Part shown: positions 1-11,379 of the stretch, one piece after another
Numbering within the stretch: position 1 is the stretch's first letter
How the letters are laid out: each line of letters opens with the position of its first letter
NCBI GenBank assembly: GCA_026122225.1
Contig: JANEZZ010001494.1
Span: forward strand, 124,001 to 188,000
DNA: 64,000 nt
Reading direction: 5' to 3'
From: Heloderma charlesbogerti
Lineage: Eukaryota > Chordata > Lepidosauria > Squamata > Helodermatidae
Position numbers and translations under genes: made by a program
The notes under the pieces: generated by a model
Databases searched by the model: none
Seen by the model: the letters and a program-made list of their open reading frames with translations, nothing else
Told to the model about the DNA's origin: nothing

Positions 1-256
1 TGGGGCTAGTTGAACTTATCCTCTGTTCCTCCCCAGTAGCATTTTGACCATCTTCCGGCCTGGGAGTCCCATCTTCCAGCGGTATACTGACATATCTCTG
101 GTTGTACTGATCCATTTAGTTTTCATGGCAAGAATACTGGGGTGGGTTGCTGTTTCCTTCCCCAGGGATCGTATTTAGTCTGACCTCTCTGCCATGACCT
201 TCCCGTCTTGGGTGTCCCTTCACAGTTTAGCTCATGACGTCATTGAGTTGCTCACA
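1..256 (-). mobile_element. BovB (RTE) LINE, 5' region fragment
   Basis: Read on the minus strand, this stretch resembles the untranslated leader I remember for vertebrate BovB LINEs (a passage on CCCCAGTATTCTTGCCATG, then a run ending GTTCAACTAGCCCCA). It contains no part of the endonuclease or reverse transcriptase and runs off the left window edge. Identification is from memory of the family and is less secure than for the coding copies further right. Confidence 0.55.
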
Positions 257-287
257 ACAAGGTAACGATCTCCTTTGCTGCACAGGT

Positions 288-430
288 ACAAATTTAGAAA
301 TAATAACTATAAGTAAAATAGAAATACAGTACATTTCACCATAGTTGAGAAGATTGACCAGGTGACCTGTGTGCCTTGCCTTCTCAGCCTACTGAGGGGC
401 AATTTCAAGGTCCCTGCCGTCCCTCCTTAC
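288..430. repeat. dispersed repeat, right part
   Basis: The segment around AATACAGTACATTTCAC through GGGGCAATTTCAAG matches 4950-5100 with scattered differences. It looks like the right-hand part of the repeat at 4568-5105. Class unknown. Confidence 0.45.
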
Positions 431-1248
431 AGTTGTTTGACTGTAATACAGGCTTGAACAGAACAGCCCATGAAATAGAGGACACCTTCAAATACAGCCC
501 CATTTCCTGACAGCTCTTGAAAATAGAGGATTGTCCTCTGTAAAGCAGGAGTTCTGTTCACCCTAGATTCACCAAGCCCAAATGGAGGGCAGGTGTGCTT
601 TGAAGACTGTCCTGTTGTTGCAAAAGGTCTTTTCAGGCCCAGTGCCAACATGTGGCATAGTGGGGCAAGTGCTAAGGCCCGGTTTCTCTAGCAAGGCCCA
701 CCACTGCCAGTCTCACAGTCACAGCTACTTCCACCATTGCTGTAGCAACCGGCCGCTTGCCTCACGATGAACAACCATTGACATTCTTCTAATGTGGTCT
801 TCCTCCTCCTCCTCCTCCTCCTCCCTCTTCCTCTCTTTTATTTCTTCTTGATACTATGTTTTATTCTAAATTAGATACACTTTAACAAAAATTTTAGTGT
901 TAAAACGTGCATCGAACAACCGTAAAAAACACACAGATGAATTTGGGGGTCATGTTAGTACCCCAAGCCATTTTCCAAAGTATTCTGGGGTGGCAAAATG
1001 TGCCACAATCTCAAATATGTTGGTGGTGTCATAAAAAGTGTGTTTTAAACTCAAAATATTAGAAATATTTAAAAAGGTATAATACACTATCAAGGTAAAA
1101 CTTTATAATTACTAAAAATATGGGGTGTTTTTATAACCCCATAAGAAATCTCTCTCTGGTGACGTTAACGTTCCAGGGAAATGCCATGCTTTGTGCGAAC
1201 CTACTTAAGCCTCCTAAGCTAGACTAGTTTAAAAAAAAAATCCATGGG
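431..1248. other. no gene seen; apparently unique DNA
   Basis: No convincing exon, LINE or SINE signature was found. The short open frames are ordinary chance frames. A TCC microsatellite lies at 801-835, and 840-1140 is A/T-rich. Confidence 0.5.
801..835. repeat. (TCC)n microsatellite
   Basis: About nine consecutive TCC units, followed by a pyrimidine-rich tail. Confidence 0.9.
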
Positions 1249-1256
1249 GTTTTTTT

Positions 1257-2183
1257 TAGGGATGTACGAAAGTGACTTACCTTTCACGGATTATGTTGAT
1301 GGGGGGGAGGCGTTCCGTCCCTCCCCCCGGAATCCTGGCTGGGGGGGAGGCGTTCCGTTCCTCCCCCCGGAATCCTCGAATGGCTGGCTGTGCTCCAAAG
1401 CAGCTCCACGGAGCAGCCGGCCAGGCCCAGCCCGGCCAGGCCAGAGCCGTCCGCAGCCAGATTTCCAGCCGCAGAGGGCTCTGGGTAAAAACAACAACAA
1501 CAACAACAACAACCATGTACGCAAATGGCCACAGCTACGGCCACCGCCATTTGCATTCCTTCTTTTTGGCCGTCTTAATCTACGTAAATATTTACGTAGA
1601 CTAAGATGGCGAAAATAAGGGGAACGCAAATAGTGTAGCAGGAGCTATTTGCATCCCTTTTTGATTCGCCATTTTAGCCTATGTAAATCTTTACGTAGGC
1701 TAAAACGGCAAATCAAAAAGGGACGCAAATAGCGCCCGCTACGCTATTTGAGTTCCCCTTATTTTCGCCATCTTAGTCTACGTAAATATTTAAGTAGACT
1801 AAGACACCAAAAATAAGGAACGCAAATGGCGGCGGCCATAGCCACCGCCATTTGTGTACGCTTTTTTTTTTTTTTTACCCAGCCATGATAGGCTACGTAA
1901 ATCTTTACGTAGCCTATCACATCTTGAAAAAAAAAAAAAACAAGTCTGCAAATGGCGGCAGCAGCAGCCGGTCGGAAGACCAGCCGCCGCAGCCGCCACT
2001 GCCGCCGCTGCCGCCACCGCCACCACCACCACCCAGAAGATCCGCCCCAGGTAAGTCTTGTCCCAGGGGGGGATCCGCGGGGGGTGCGGGGGTGGCAGGC
2101 CTTTCCGCCACAGATTTCGGGGGGCCGAATGCACTGGCATTCAGCCTCACTGAGATCCGTGGTGGAATTCTCTGCCATCCCTA
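1257..2183 (-). mobile_element. palindrome-ladder element LE-1
   Basis: Begins TAGGGATGTACGAAAG and ends GCCATCCCTA. It is flanked by 8-bp duplications GTTTTTTT (1249-1256) and GTATTTTT (2184-2191), 7/8 identical and typical of hAT elements. Inside are palindromes centred near 1590 (CTACGTAAATATTTACGTAG), 1640-1750 (AAATAGCG/CGCTATTT and TTTTAGCC/GGCTAAAA), 1785, 1840 (GCAAATGGCGGCGGCC) and 1905. GC-rich shoulders carry AGGTAAGT facing right at about 2049 and its complement ACTTACCT near 1275. A CAA microsatellite sits at 1488-1513. Reading frames rich in Gly, Pro, Arg or Ala here are by-products of the repeats; no transposase is encoded. Confidence 0.85.
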
Positions 2184-2191
2184 GTATTTTT

Positions 2192-2604
2192 ACATCCCAA
2201 TACGTTGGTTGTGTTTGGAGCCTATGGACACTGCAATAGCAAAAACAACAGATCATTGGGATATGTTATGCCCCAGGTGAATTTTTGTTTCCAGAAAGAA
2301 AGAGAAAAAGTAAGTGGTAAGAGGACATTGTGCAGGTGACAGTACCCAACTATATCTTGGGAGGACTATGTTGTAGGTATACTTCTGTGTAAATTATGCA
2401 ATGTAAAGTACACTTGGAATAGGTTTGTCACCCCATCTGATTGGAGGAGGGAGATTATGCTTGATGTGATGTATGCTGACAAATTGATGCATAAGCTTCA
2501 TAGATGCATATATACGTATTTATGTATGTGTATATATGTATGTGTATGTGTATACGTATGAATTACAGGGTGGTCTTCCTTGTTATACCAAGCACTAGCT
2601 ATTT
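2192..2604. repeat. unique DNA with TA/TG microsatellite
   Basis: TATATGTATGTGTATG-type simple repeat at about 2505-2560. The rest shows no recognisable gene or repeat. Confidence 0.5.
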
Positions 2605-3342
2605 CAGGGGTGCAGAACCTAAGGATGCATGGATTGCGTGACTTTTGTTCCATCTGTGTTTTGTGGATTGTCAGATGCCTTTCATTCCGTTGTCCTCCCA
2701 CTGACAGAATCAGATTTTTTATTTTTAGTTTCCAAATTCACGCAAATTCATCTAAATCCCCCCCCCCCCAGATTCCATGTTTTCACAAATGGGGAAATGC
2801 ACAGTTTTGCCTGGTTTTGGGGGGGGGGGTATTTTTCTGTGGACGAAATTAGTACAGAATTTGGGAAAGTCAGAAAAACTGCCCGCAAGTCTGCAGAATC
2901 GGCCCAGCAGGCGGGAAAGCTGGTCCACTAAAGAATCCAAGGGTCAGATTTACAAAAGTCCAAACTCGTTTGGTTCAATTGTGGATTTCTAGCAGAACCT
3001 CCAGCTGGGGGCCAAATCTGCTCTGCCTGGGGTTCCAATCCAGCCCTCTGGGTTTCCCAAATGACCTTGCCCCTTCCCCGCCCCCCCTTTCCCCCAACCA
3101 TGGACTGTTTGGAGGCTGTTGTGCTGTGTTTCCCACATTCTGCGAGATCAAAATGCCCCTCCTAAGGCTGACTTCCTGGCAGCAAGAGATTTAAGCTACA
3201 ATATGCTGGTATATTGGGGCGGGGGGTGGAATTTTGCCACTCCTCTTTTGCCTTTGGCCCTGCCCACCACTGGAATGTGGGCCCCAAAAGCTTCTCTGAA
3301 ATGGAATTCATCCCTCAAACTAAAAGAGGTTCTGCCCCCCTG
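2605..3342 (+). mobile_element. hAT-like non-autonomous element, interrupted
   Basis: Starts CAGGGGTGCAGAACC and ends GGTTCTGCCCCCCTG, a clear short terminal inverted repeat of the CAGGGG type seen in hAT/Charlie elements. No 8-bp duplication could be matched at the outer edges. It is interrupted by the MITE at 2620-2991. Internal text (TTTAAGCTACAATATGCTGG, CCACTGGAATG) recurs at 33380-33530 and 60270-61325. No coding capacity. Confidence 0.6.
2620..2991. mobile_element. TAGGGATG-group MITE nested in hAT-like element
   Basis: 372 bp flanked by perfect 8-bp duplications GCAGAACC (2612-2619 and 2992-2999). The left end is TAAGGATGCATGGATT. The right end is TTTCTA and lacks CATCCC, so it has probably lost about ten terminal bases relative to 30398-30806, which ends CAGCATCCCTA. 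It inserted 15 bp inside the hAT-like element at 2605-3342. Homopolymer C and G runs lie near 2759 and 2820. Confidence 0.75.
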
Positions 3343-3419
3343 ATTGATAGGTCTCTTTCTGTAAAGTGGGAACTGGTTTCTACTCCCCTTGGACTCCCAC
3401 AGGCATCCCAGTCTTTTTG

Positions 3420-3780
3420 AAGGACTTGGTCTCTGGCTTCTGTTCTTCCACTTTTGCTTTCCATTTTTTTTCAGAGGGGTCTCTGTCTTTTGGGAGGCCT
3501 CTGTCTTTTTTTCTCTCTGTGTCTTTGGGGGGGGGGTCTTTGTCTTCTGTTCTTCCAGTTTTGTTCCCCGGCTTTTTCTTTTCTTTTTTTGCTCTCACCC
3601 CATCCTGAGCACAGCCAAATGAAATTGGGTCTCTGTCTTCTGATTGGGTCTCTGTCTTCCAAATGATTTGGCCGGGGCCTCTGTCTTTTGTTCTTCCACT
3701 TTTGCTTTCTGGCTCTTTCTTTTCTTTTCTTTTCTTTTTTTGTGCTCTCCACCCCATCCTGAACACAGCCAAATGAGATT
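3420..3780. repeat. pyrimidine-rich degenerate tandem duplication
   Basis: TCTGTCTTTTGTTCTTCCA units recur, and a longer block ending CACAGCCAAATGA occurs twice (ends near 3622 and 3776). The Lys/Glu-rich minus-strand frames are produced by the TTTCTTTT runs. Confidence 0.7.
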
Positions 3781-3987
3781 GTCTTCCACTCTATTTTTAT
3801 TTTCTATGTGACGGCCTGTGATGCTCTCTTGCCCCATAAACCTCCTGGAATACTCTCATATCATCCAACACGTACTTCCTTCTCATATTATTATGTGCTA
3901 TTTATTGCCGCAACATTCTGTAAACAGGCAGCCTCAGCATCAATTGCCATTTCAGCTCCTGGGCCGCTGGGTGCACTAAAGCATGCA

Positions 3988-3989
<2 letters not shown>

Positions 3990-4018
<29 letters not shown>
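3990..4018. repeat. (TC)n microsatellite
   Basis: About fourteen TC units. The surrounding 3780-4567 holds no recognisable gene. Confidence 0.95.
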
Positions 4019-4023
<5 letters not shown>

Positions 4024-4567
4024 GCCTTCTTTTGCATTCTCTTTGAGTTCAAAGTGTTCCAACTTGGCATTTGGAGGCTTGCAATAAAAACCACTCTGAG
4101 TCTGTCTGGCCCTGTATTGTTTGGGCAGCCTCTTGAACCCAGAGAAGGTGATGTTGCCTTTCTAAGAAAATATATCCCCAACCCAGGGGAAGACAATGGG
4201 TGCAGCTGTGCTTTGAATCATCATTTCCAGACCAGGAGAGCAAAGACTCCACCCGTAAGGAAATATTAATCCCCACCACCACCACCCAGCTCCTGATGGT
4301 AATAAGGCGTGCCTGTCTCTCAGGCAGGGGAGGAGGAGGGGGGTCAGTTCTGCCTCCAAATTATAATCCTTTGCACGTTTGTCCATGTTGAAACTCAAGT
4401 CACGCTAACTCTTTTCCACACCTATGCATGCTGGGGCTGAACCAAAACAGCCCTTCCTGTTGGGCTGCCCTATTTGAGGGCAGAAAAATGGGGTGGCCCA
4501 TTTCCCCACCCCTGCCCTAAGGAGTCGAAGTAGGGCGGCCGCTTACACATTCACACAAAATGAGGGA

Positions 4568-5105
4568 ATGAAACCACCTATGAGCAAAATCTAATTGGTC
4601 TTCTAAAAACCCAAATAGAATGAAAATGCACAAGGTTGCAAAGGGAAAGAAGACACACGGCTTAATAATATGTGGAGACTGTCACATCAGGCTTGGGCCA
4701 CTTTAGGTAGTTTTGGCGTCATCTGCTTATTCCTTATCCCTTCATGCCTTATGCCTTCACTTGCCTTGAATCACGAGCCAGTGAGACAACCCTGCTCTGT
4801 GGAGTCCCGGAGTATTGGACGGCATTTCCCCACCCCTGGTCTGGTGGCCACTTACACATTCACCAAAAAGAGGAAACGCATGGCCCCCAAAAAGGAGCAA
4901 AGGGGGCACAGATGTGTATAAAATGTGCATGTGCTAATTTATATAGAGATTCATATTTAGGAATAATTACTCTCAAGATAGAAACACAGTACATCTCACT
5001 GTGTCCAGGTGAGCTGTGTGTGCCTGTTCAGTCTACTTGCCAAGTGCTAACTGTTGATAGGCAACTTCAAGTCCCGTTCTACCCCCTGCCCCACCCACCC
5101 ACCCA
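4568..5105. repeat. unclassified dispersed repeat, longest copy
   Basis: The left half (to about 4835) matches 15390-15655 at roughly 85-90 percent by eye, including TAGAATGAAAATGCACAAGG and GAAGACACACGGCTTAAT. The right half matches 288-430. It therefore looks like one dispersed family of at least 540 bp that I cannot name. No terminal repeats or target duplications were recognised. Confidence 0.55.
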
Positions 5106-5194
5106 CCTACCTCTTAGGGTTCACCTTCAGGACCGTAATTGTCACTGTTGCACAATGATTGCTATTAAGCCACCACTCTAACATGGCTCGAGGG

Positions 5195-5485
5195 CCCAAC
5201 TGCATCCTGGGGAAGCCTCCAGGGGCCACTTTCCACTGGTAGGTGGAGCCAAAGATCAAAGAGGGAGGGACAACATACCCAAAATACCAGTCTATTTTAG
5301 CTTAAAGCTTTTACTGCCAGTAACTAAGCCTTGGGATAGGCATTTCAACCTTTTAAAAGGAGGAAAAACTGCACCAACTTGGGAAACCACTGAACAATGG
5401 TTTAGGGGAGAGGAGTGTGGCCATCGAGGGAACCCTGGAGTGCCAGATTTGGCCCACAGGCCTAAGGTTCAACACACCTGCTGCA
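5195..5485. mobile_element. hAT-like non-autonomous element fragment
   Basis: Shares AGGGGCCACTTTC, GGTGGAGCCAAAG, AAAATACCAGTCTATTTTAGC and CCAGATTTGGCCC with 12476-12815. That copy retains a CAGAACCTC-type end, so this is a decayed relative. No ORF. Confidence 0.5.
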
Positions 5486-5655
5486 ATACATAGCTAAAAT
5501 TGTTTGCAAACCTGCTGACTGTTTGGAACATTTGCCTACCACAGTGAACATGTAGGCTGTGCTTCAGGAGCAGAAAGCCATGGAGAATCATACATTCATT
5601 GCCATTGCTGGGCCAGTCCTCTTCCTATGAGAAGACAAATATTCTGTCTCCAACA

Positions 5656-5658
<3 letters not shown>

Positions 5659-5690
<32 letters not shown>
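5659..5690. repeat. (TG)n microsatellite
   Basis: About sixteen TG units. Nothing gene-like was seen in 5486-6178. Confidence 0.95.
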
Positions 5691-5691
<1 letters not shown>

Positions 5692-6177
5692 TTTCTTCTA
5701 GCCCATCTCCACTGGTCCCAGCTGTGCCTAGCAATTTCCTGCCTGTTGTCTGGCTGGTTAACTGGCTACTCCTCTTTAGATTATTCTTAATTGTAGATGC
5801 TGCGAGGCAGCACTTTGGAAGATAATGAACCTGTTCTTTGCTTACAAGGTCACTGCCTAAAGTACAGCAGATTTGATTGTTATGGGGCCTTTTATACTAA
5901 TTAACATCATCTTGGCTTTTCCTTACCAGAGGGAAGGGCCCCCTGAGTTCCCTCTGTATTTTTGAGCTGGTAAGGCTTGAAAAGGGGATGAGACAAATTC
6001 ATGGTGGAGGTGATCTCCATCAAGAAACATGTGAAACCTCCAAGATCAGGTGCAATTTTTATTTTAAAATTCTTCGGACCATTTAGTGCTTATCTGAAAG
6101 TGTCTGACCCCAACTTGCCACCCCATATAGAAGTGGCAAATGGGGGTGGGGAGGGAGAGGGATTTTGACAAATTTTG

Positions 6178-6178
<1 letters not shown>

Positions 6179-6223
<45 letters not shown>
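6179..6223. repeat. (TG)n microsatellite
   Basis: About twenty-two TG units. Confidence 0.95.
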
Positions 6224-6226
<3 letters not shown>

Positions 6227-6449
6227 TTCTTAAGGAGTTGGAGAGGGGGCTTCCTCTTCGTGGATGTCTTTTTTTGCCTTTTCCTTTCCTCCCTCAGTGT
6301 CCCAGATGTAACATGGTTTTGTGGCATTCATAGAAAAAAAATGTTGTCTGTTGGCCGCAATACTACATCTGGATCGTTTGACAAAAGTAAAATGGCAGAT
6401 ACCTTCGGGAGCTTTGCTGCCTCCTGCCAATGCACAGGATTATACTGTA

Positions 6450-6540
6450 AGGCTGAAATCTTAGACTCACTTATGTGGGAGTAAGCCATATTGGTTTCAT
6501 TGGGATTTACCTGTGAGTAGATCTAGATTTGCACTGTGGA
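6450..6540. mobile_element. short AT-CCTAT/ATAGG inverted-repeat element, decayed
   Basis: Contains the TTATGTGGGAGTAAGCC and TTCATTGGGATTTACC core also found at 14866-14942 and 16112-16204. In the best copy the outer ends form a CAATCCTAT/ATAGGATTG inverted repeat. A short, very common reptilian repeat; class uncertain. Confidence 0.4.
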
Positions 6541-7203
6541 TTATTTTCATTTCATCCATGAATGTTGAATATTACAAGTATGTGCAAATAATGGCAGAAA
6601 AGGCAGATGAACATGCAAAGTAAAATAATTATAATAAACTAAAACCACCCTGAAATCTGTGGTTAAACAGATATCTACCTATGTACAGTGTCAGTAATGG
6701 GAGACTACAATAGCCAAAGAACAGGAGGCAGACAGCAAACTGGTAGATTTAATAAAGGGTGTTTTTTCAATCAGGTTGAATGCCAGCTGGAAACAGCAAG
6801 TGAGCAGTAGCCAAGTGAGAAACTTGGTTCTTTGTCTTTCTGATTCCTATCACATGCTGCTCATCCAAAGCTGGAGGCATTTGACATTTTATTTATTTCA
6901 AACTGGGGTTTTGAGGTACAACTATTTTAAAGTTTTAAAGACCTTGCCTCTGAAAGGTTAAAAAGAGGGAATTTAAAAGCCCAGATTGCAAAAGACACAG
7001 AGACAGTTGGCAGGGAGGAGCTGGATAGAATTAAAAGCTTGTTGTTGTTGTTGTTTTCTTTTAAGCTGTATTTTTCCCACACACAACCCTCAGGTGCAAG
7101 AGACTAGAAATTATTTGTAATCAATTAAGACAAATACAATTGAGAAGCCCATGGGAAGAATTGGAAGCAGAGTACAAACATCTTATATGACGTTGTGTTA
7201 CAG

Positions 7204-7325
7204 CCTTCCTAACCTGGTGTCCTTCAGATGTGTTGGGGTACTGCTCCCATCACTCCCCCAACCAGCATGGAAATGATGGGAGTTGTAGTCCAACACATCG
7301 GGAGGGGCTCAGGTTGGGGAAAGTT
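7204..7325. mobile_element. short hairpin MITE (CCAACCTGG / GGTTGGGGAA)
   Basis: An imperfect 120-bp hairpin: CCTAACCTGGTGTCC..CAGATGTGTTGGGG pairs with AGTCCAACACATCGGGA..CAGGTTGGGGAA, the inner arms being CTCCCATCA and TGATGGGAG. Related copies are at 33008-33085, 51443-51545 and 61627-61740. Confidence 0.6.
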
Positions 7326-7398
7326 GACCTAAGTCACCCCATCCCATTTACTCTGTCTGACAATGGCTCTTCAAACCCTTTCCCAACTGGGTTGTGAC

Positions 7399-7745
7399 TA
7401 GAGAGGTATAGATTTTGTAAGATCTGATCCATCTGTATTTTTTCAGATTGTCATGTGCTTTTCATTCCACTGTCTGCTCATTGACAGAATCAGATTTTTC
7501 CCAATTTCCTGAATTTGTGCAAATTCATATTTTTTGCCAATTTGCACTTGTGCAAATGTGCAAATCCCCACACACACACAAATGTGCACCCCCCCATCTA
7601 CGTTTTCATGCATTAGTCTATGGGGGAAATGTGCATTTTTGACCAGTGTTTCTTTTAGTTTATGCATTTAGTTTTGCATGGGTTGAAAGTGCAAAATCAG
7701 GTAAGTATTAACATGTGAATTGAATGAGTTTCATCCCCATTTCTA
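7399..7745. mobile_element. decayed TAGGGATG-group MITE
   Basis: TAGAGAGGTATAGATTTTG, GATCCATCTGTATT and TCAGATTGTCATGTGC parallel the left ends of 2620-2991, 8598-8993 and 30398-30806. The right end near CATTTCTA is weak, and the flanking octamers (GTTGTGAC, GTGTCTAC) match poorly. Confidence 0.45.
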
Positions 7746-7834
7746 GTGTCTACAAAGCATGGTTGTAGCTTTTGGCTTATGATGGTTTGTTTTTGAAGCT
7801 GCCAAATATTGATCAGATCTCTGGCCCCATTAGC

Positions 7835-7995
7835 CTAGTATTGTCTTTTCCAACCTGTAGCTCTTCAAGGTCTTATAAAAAATCAAACAAACAGCACCTG
7901 TTACCTGTGATTGAATTAACTGGAAATGTCTGGGATTGAACCAGGGCCTTTCTATTTGCAAAGCATGTGCTTTGTTACTGAGCTACACTCCCTTC
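7835..7995 (-). mobile_element. tRNA-derived SINE fragment
   Basis: GGGATTGAACCAGGGCC (box B-like on the minus strand) and GTGCTTTGTTACTGAGCTAC match the minus-strand form of the SINE also seen at 12295-12490 and 14445-14725. Decayed. Confidence 0.5.
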
Positions 7996-8258
7996 CTTTT
8001 GGAAGTAGTTTCCTACCATGCTGGAGGACCTGAAAATATATCTGGGAAACTTAAGAGCTCACAAATAGACGTGTCATAGAAATCCAAAACAGATTCAAGA
8101 GACTTTGGATTTCTATGAATGTGACCCATGGATTCCATAGCTGAGCAGCATCTTCCAAGTCCTATATCTTCCACAGACTTGCAGACCATTTGTTAACTGT
8201 CCATAACTGTATGCAAATACATTCATATGAAAATATGTAAGTAACTGGAAAATAAGCT

Positions 8259-8310
<52 letters not shown>
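8259..8310. repeat. (TA)n(CA)n compound microsatellite
   Basis: TA units at 8259-8278, followed by CA units with one interruption. Confidence 0.95.
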
Positions 8311-8597
8311 ACTGTGATTTCTCTTCAGCCTCTGCTTTATAACACTCTTTTTGTATATGCTCTGCTCATTGGTTGTATGCTAAGCTAAGAAAAAGATGCA
8401 CAATCTTACGTGCCAGAAAACGGTGGACTTTCTGGCATACTTTTCCAAAAGGGGAAAAAAAGAAAATCCATCAATGAGTAGATGATGGAATGAAAGATGC
8501 CCAACAATTGGTGAAACATACATGGAATGGATTAAACAAAATCCATACATTCCTACTCACAAGACAGATGCAGTAGTGAGAATTCTAAACCTACCAT

Positions 8598-8993
8598 TAG
8601 AGGTGTATGGATTGTGTAAAATCTGCTCCGTCTATGTTTCGCGGATTGTCAGGTGCCTATTGTTCCATCGTGCATTCACAGATGGATTCAAATTCTTTTC
8701 ATTATGCAGAAAAATACACAAATAATTCCGTAAGAGGTTTTGCAGCAATGTACATAATTTACCTTAGTACATAACCATTAGTGTATTGTCCCCATTCCAT
8801 TCAACTTTTCCTCCGGAGAAACGTGCGTATTTTCATATGAATAAATTTGAGTAAATTTCAGGAAAGTTAAAAAAAAAAAAAGATCCAAAAGTCTGTGTGT
8901 CCTGAGGAGGTCATTCTGCAGTGGATTCTGCAGGTCAGATTCTTAGAAATCCAAGCTCATTTTAGTCCATCTTGAATTCCTGCAGCATCCCTA
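8598..8993. mobile_element. TAGGGATG-group MITE
   Basis: Starts TAGAGGTGTATGGATT and ends GCAGCATCCCTA. The flanking octamers CCTACCAT (8590-8597) and CCTATCAT (8994-9001) match at 7/8 positions. The interior, with CGCGGATTGTCAGGTGCC and TACATAATTTACCTTAGTA, closely matches 30398-30806. No ORF. Confidence 0.75.
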
Positions 8994-9001
8994 CCTATCA
9001 T

Positions 9002-9811
9002 GTTTAAAATCTCTAGATACAAGCCTGGACAGGCTTAGATACCGAGAATATCATTATTCTTTCTTTCCACAATAAATCTTGCTGAATATAAAAGAAGAAG
9101 AAGATGGGATCTGCGTAATACAGCAACTTGGATGTCAACCTGGGCCAAAATCTTCAGTGCTGTAGGGGCTTAACAGGGAAAATTAGAGTGAGTTTGCAGA
9201 ATATTTTCTCCTCTGACTTGTGCGCCTTTGCAGGTAATATTTCATTTCTGTGCTTATATGCTAAAGTTTCCTTTTTTTAGATAAATTCATAAAATTCAGG
9301 CATATGTTTCAGACGTGGCAGAGGAAAGTGCCATAGTTAAATTATAAAAATTCTGCTGGCAACGTTTCAATTTGTGAGGTATTTTAAGAAGCATCAGCAG
9401 ACTCCAATGATTATTTCAAGAAATCTTTTAAATAGTCAGGAGAGGGGTTTTTTCTGGCCTTGGAATTGAGTGTTGCTATTATGTCCCAGAGTCAGGGTGG
9501 ATGGCTGCAGGCTAGTGAATTCTGCTCTATATTTCTCTACTGCATTTATCTTTACTGCATAATGCCATATTACATTTGTTAGTCTTGAACGTGTCAGAAG
9601 ACTCTTCATTGTTTTGCCACAAATGATTCACGTGGTGACCCCCAGGAAATTGTTACTTGAAAATTAACTCCATCAAACCCAATTAAGACTTACATCAGAT
9701 AAAAAATGTTAAAGATGGGATCATTAGCATGAAATGTACTATTATTTCCTACTGAGACTCGGGTTATCGGGTACACTAGGGCGATGTTTATTGATTTACA
9801 GCATCTTCCGC
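9002..9811. other. no gene or known repeat seen
   Basis: A/T-rich, apparently single-copy sequence. No long frame and no mobile-element signature were recognised. Confidence 0.5.
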
Positions 9812-9935
9812 TAGAGATGGATAAATGCATCTGTTTTGCTTTCTCCCACATTCACGTTCTTTAAAATCTCAAGTTCTCTCTGCCCTGAATATGAAGAAAT
9901 TTGTGAATTTTGGTAAATTATTCTTACAGGGCCTA
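9812..9935. mobile_element. MITE fragment related to 24204-24373
   Basis: TAGAGATGGATAAATGCATC and TTTTGCTTTCTCCCA parallel TAGATGGATGAATCTATCAG at 24204. GTGAATTTTGGTAAATT parallels GTGAATTCTGGAAAATT. The right terminus is missing. Confidence 0.45.
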
Positions 9936-9964
9936 GGATCCACACTGTAACTGGTGTCTTTAAC

Positions 9965-11195
9965 CAGTTACTGGATCAGTAACTGGTTAAAGAACAGAAA
10001 GCAGAGGGTAGGAATAAATGGTAAATTATCCCAATGGAGGGAAGTAAATAGTGTGGTCCCACAGGGATCTGTATTAGAACCAATGCTTTTCCACCTGTTC
10101 ATAAATGATCTGGAATTAGGAGTGAGCAGTGAAGTGACCATGTTTGCAGATGGCACTGAATTATTTAGATGGTTAAAACAAAAAAAAAGGGATTGTGAAA
10201 AGCTTCAATCAAAAGGATCTCTCCAAACTGGGAGAATGGTCATCTAAATGGCAAATGCAGCTCAATGTAAGCAAGTGTAAAGTGATGCACTTTGGGGCAA
10301 AAAATCCCAACTTCAAGCATAGCCTGATGGGATCTGAGCTAGCAGTAACCGACCAGGAAAGAGATCTTGGGGTTGTGGTGGACAGCTTAATGAAGATGTC
10401 AACCCACTGTGCGGCTGCTGTAAAAAAGGGAAACTCCATCCATGTTAGGCATAATGAGAAAAGGTCAAAGGAATTGAGAATAAAACTGCCAATATCATAC
10501 TGTCCCTATAGAAATCTATGGTGTGGCCACACTTGGAATATTGTGTCCAGTTCTGGTCACCACACCTAAAAAAAAGATGTTGTAGAACTGGAAAAACTTC
10601 AGAGGAAGACAACTGAAATGATCAAGCAGCTGGAACAACTCCCTTATGAGGGAAGATTACAACAGCTGGGATTGTTTAGCTTGGGTCGGGGGGCGGGGAA
10701 GGAGGGTAAGGGGAGACATGATAGAGGTCTACAGAATTATGCATGGTGTGGAGAATGTGGATAGGGAGACATTTTTCTCCCTCCCTCAAAATACTAGAAC
10801 CCGGGGTCATCCTATGAAGCTGATTGGTGGGAGATCCAGGACACATCAAAGAAGGACTTCTTCACACAGCACATAGTTAAACTATGGAATTTACTACCAT
10901 AGGAAGTAGTGATGGCCACCAGTTTGGATGGCTTTAAAAGGGGGGGTGGACAAATTCCTGGAGGAAAAGGCTATCAATGGATACTAGTCCTGATCGCTAT
11001 GTGCTACCTCCAGTACCAGAGGCACTAAGCCTATGTACACCAGTTGCTGGGGAACATGGGTAGGAGGGTGCTGTTGCACTCATGCCTTGCTTGTGGGTTC
11101 CTGGTCGACAGCTGGTTAGCCACTGTGTGAACAGAATGCTCAACTAGATGGACCCTTGGTCTGATCCAGCAGGGCTCTTATTATGTTCTGTGCTG
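9965..11195 (+). mobile_element. CR1/L2-type LINE, 5'-truncated 3' half
   Basis: Covers the second half of the reverse transcriptase, the ORF2 C-terminus and the 3' untranslated tail (CTGGATGGACCCTTGGTCTGATCCAGC-like). Related 3' pieces occur at 42650-42905, 52495-52720, 57187-58060 and 63425-63715. The exact clade (CR1, L2 or a relative) cannot be fixed by eye. Confidence 0.75.
9976..10876 (+). pseudogene. LINE ORF2 remnant (reverse transcriptase C-terminal half)
   Basis: Frame 1 (to about 10200) shows VVPQGSVLEPMLF, INDLELG and TMFADGTELF. The usual catalytic FADD reads FADG here, an inactivating change if original. The match then moves to another frame: KLGEWSSKWQMQLNVSKCKV, ERDLGVVVDSLMKMS and AAAVKKGNS. 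A later piece reads RGDMIEVYRIMHGVENVDRE and RTRGHPMKLIGGRSRT. At least two frameshifts separate these, so no functional protein can be made. By family knowledge it would have been a self-priming reverse transcriptase. Confidence 0.75.
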
Positions 11196-11379
11196 TATAC
11201 ACATTTATTTATTTCTTTTCCTCCCCCACACCCACTCCGCAATTACTTGTATTTTTTATGTGATACTCCTTTTGCCATGACTTTGGCTTGTCTAATAAAC
11301 ATGTGATTGTGGCATCTAATGTGTGGAGCAAAGTTTGTCCATGCCCAGAATTGCACTTTCTTCTTCTGTGAAGATTTTA

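Noticed and set aside
1277..2256. Several overlapping frames on both strands, with poly-Gly, poly-Pro, poly-Arg or poly-Val runs
   Set aside because: They come from GC-rich palindromes and CAA/GGC simple repeats in LE-1, recur in every LE in arbitrary frames and have no domain.
3380..3772. 130-residue Lys/Glu-rich minus-strand frame
   Set aside because: Direct translation of a pyrimidine-rich tandem repeat; no start context, splice pattern or homology signature.
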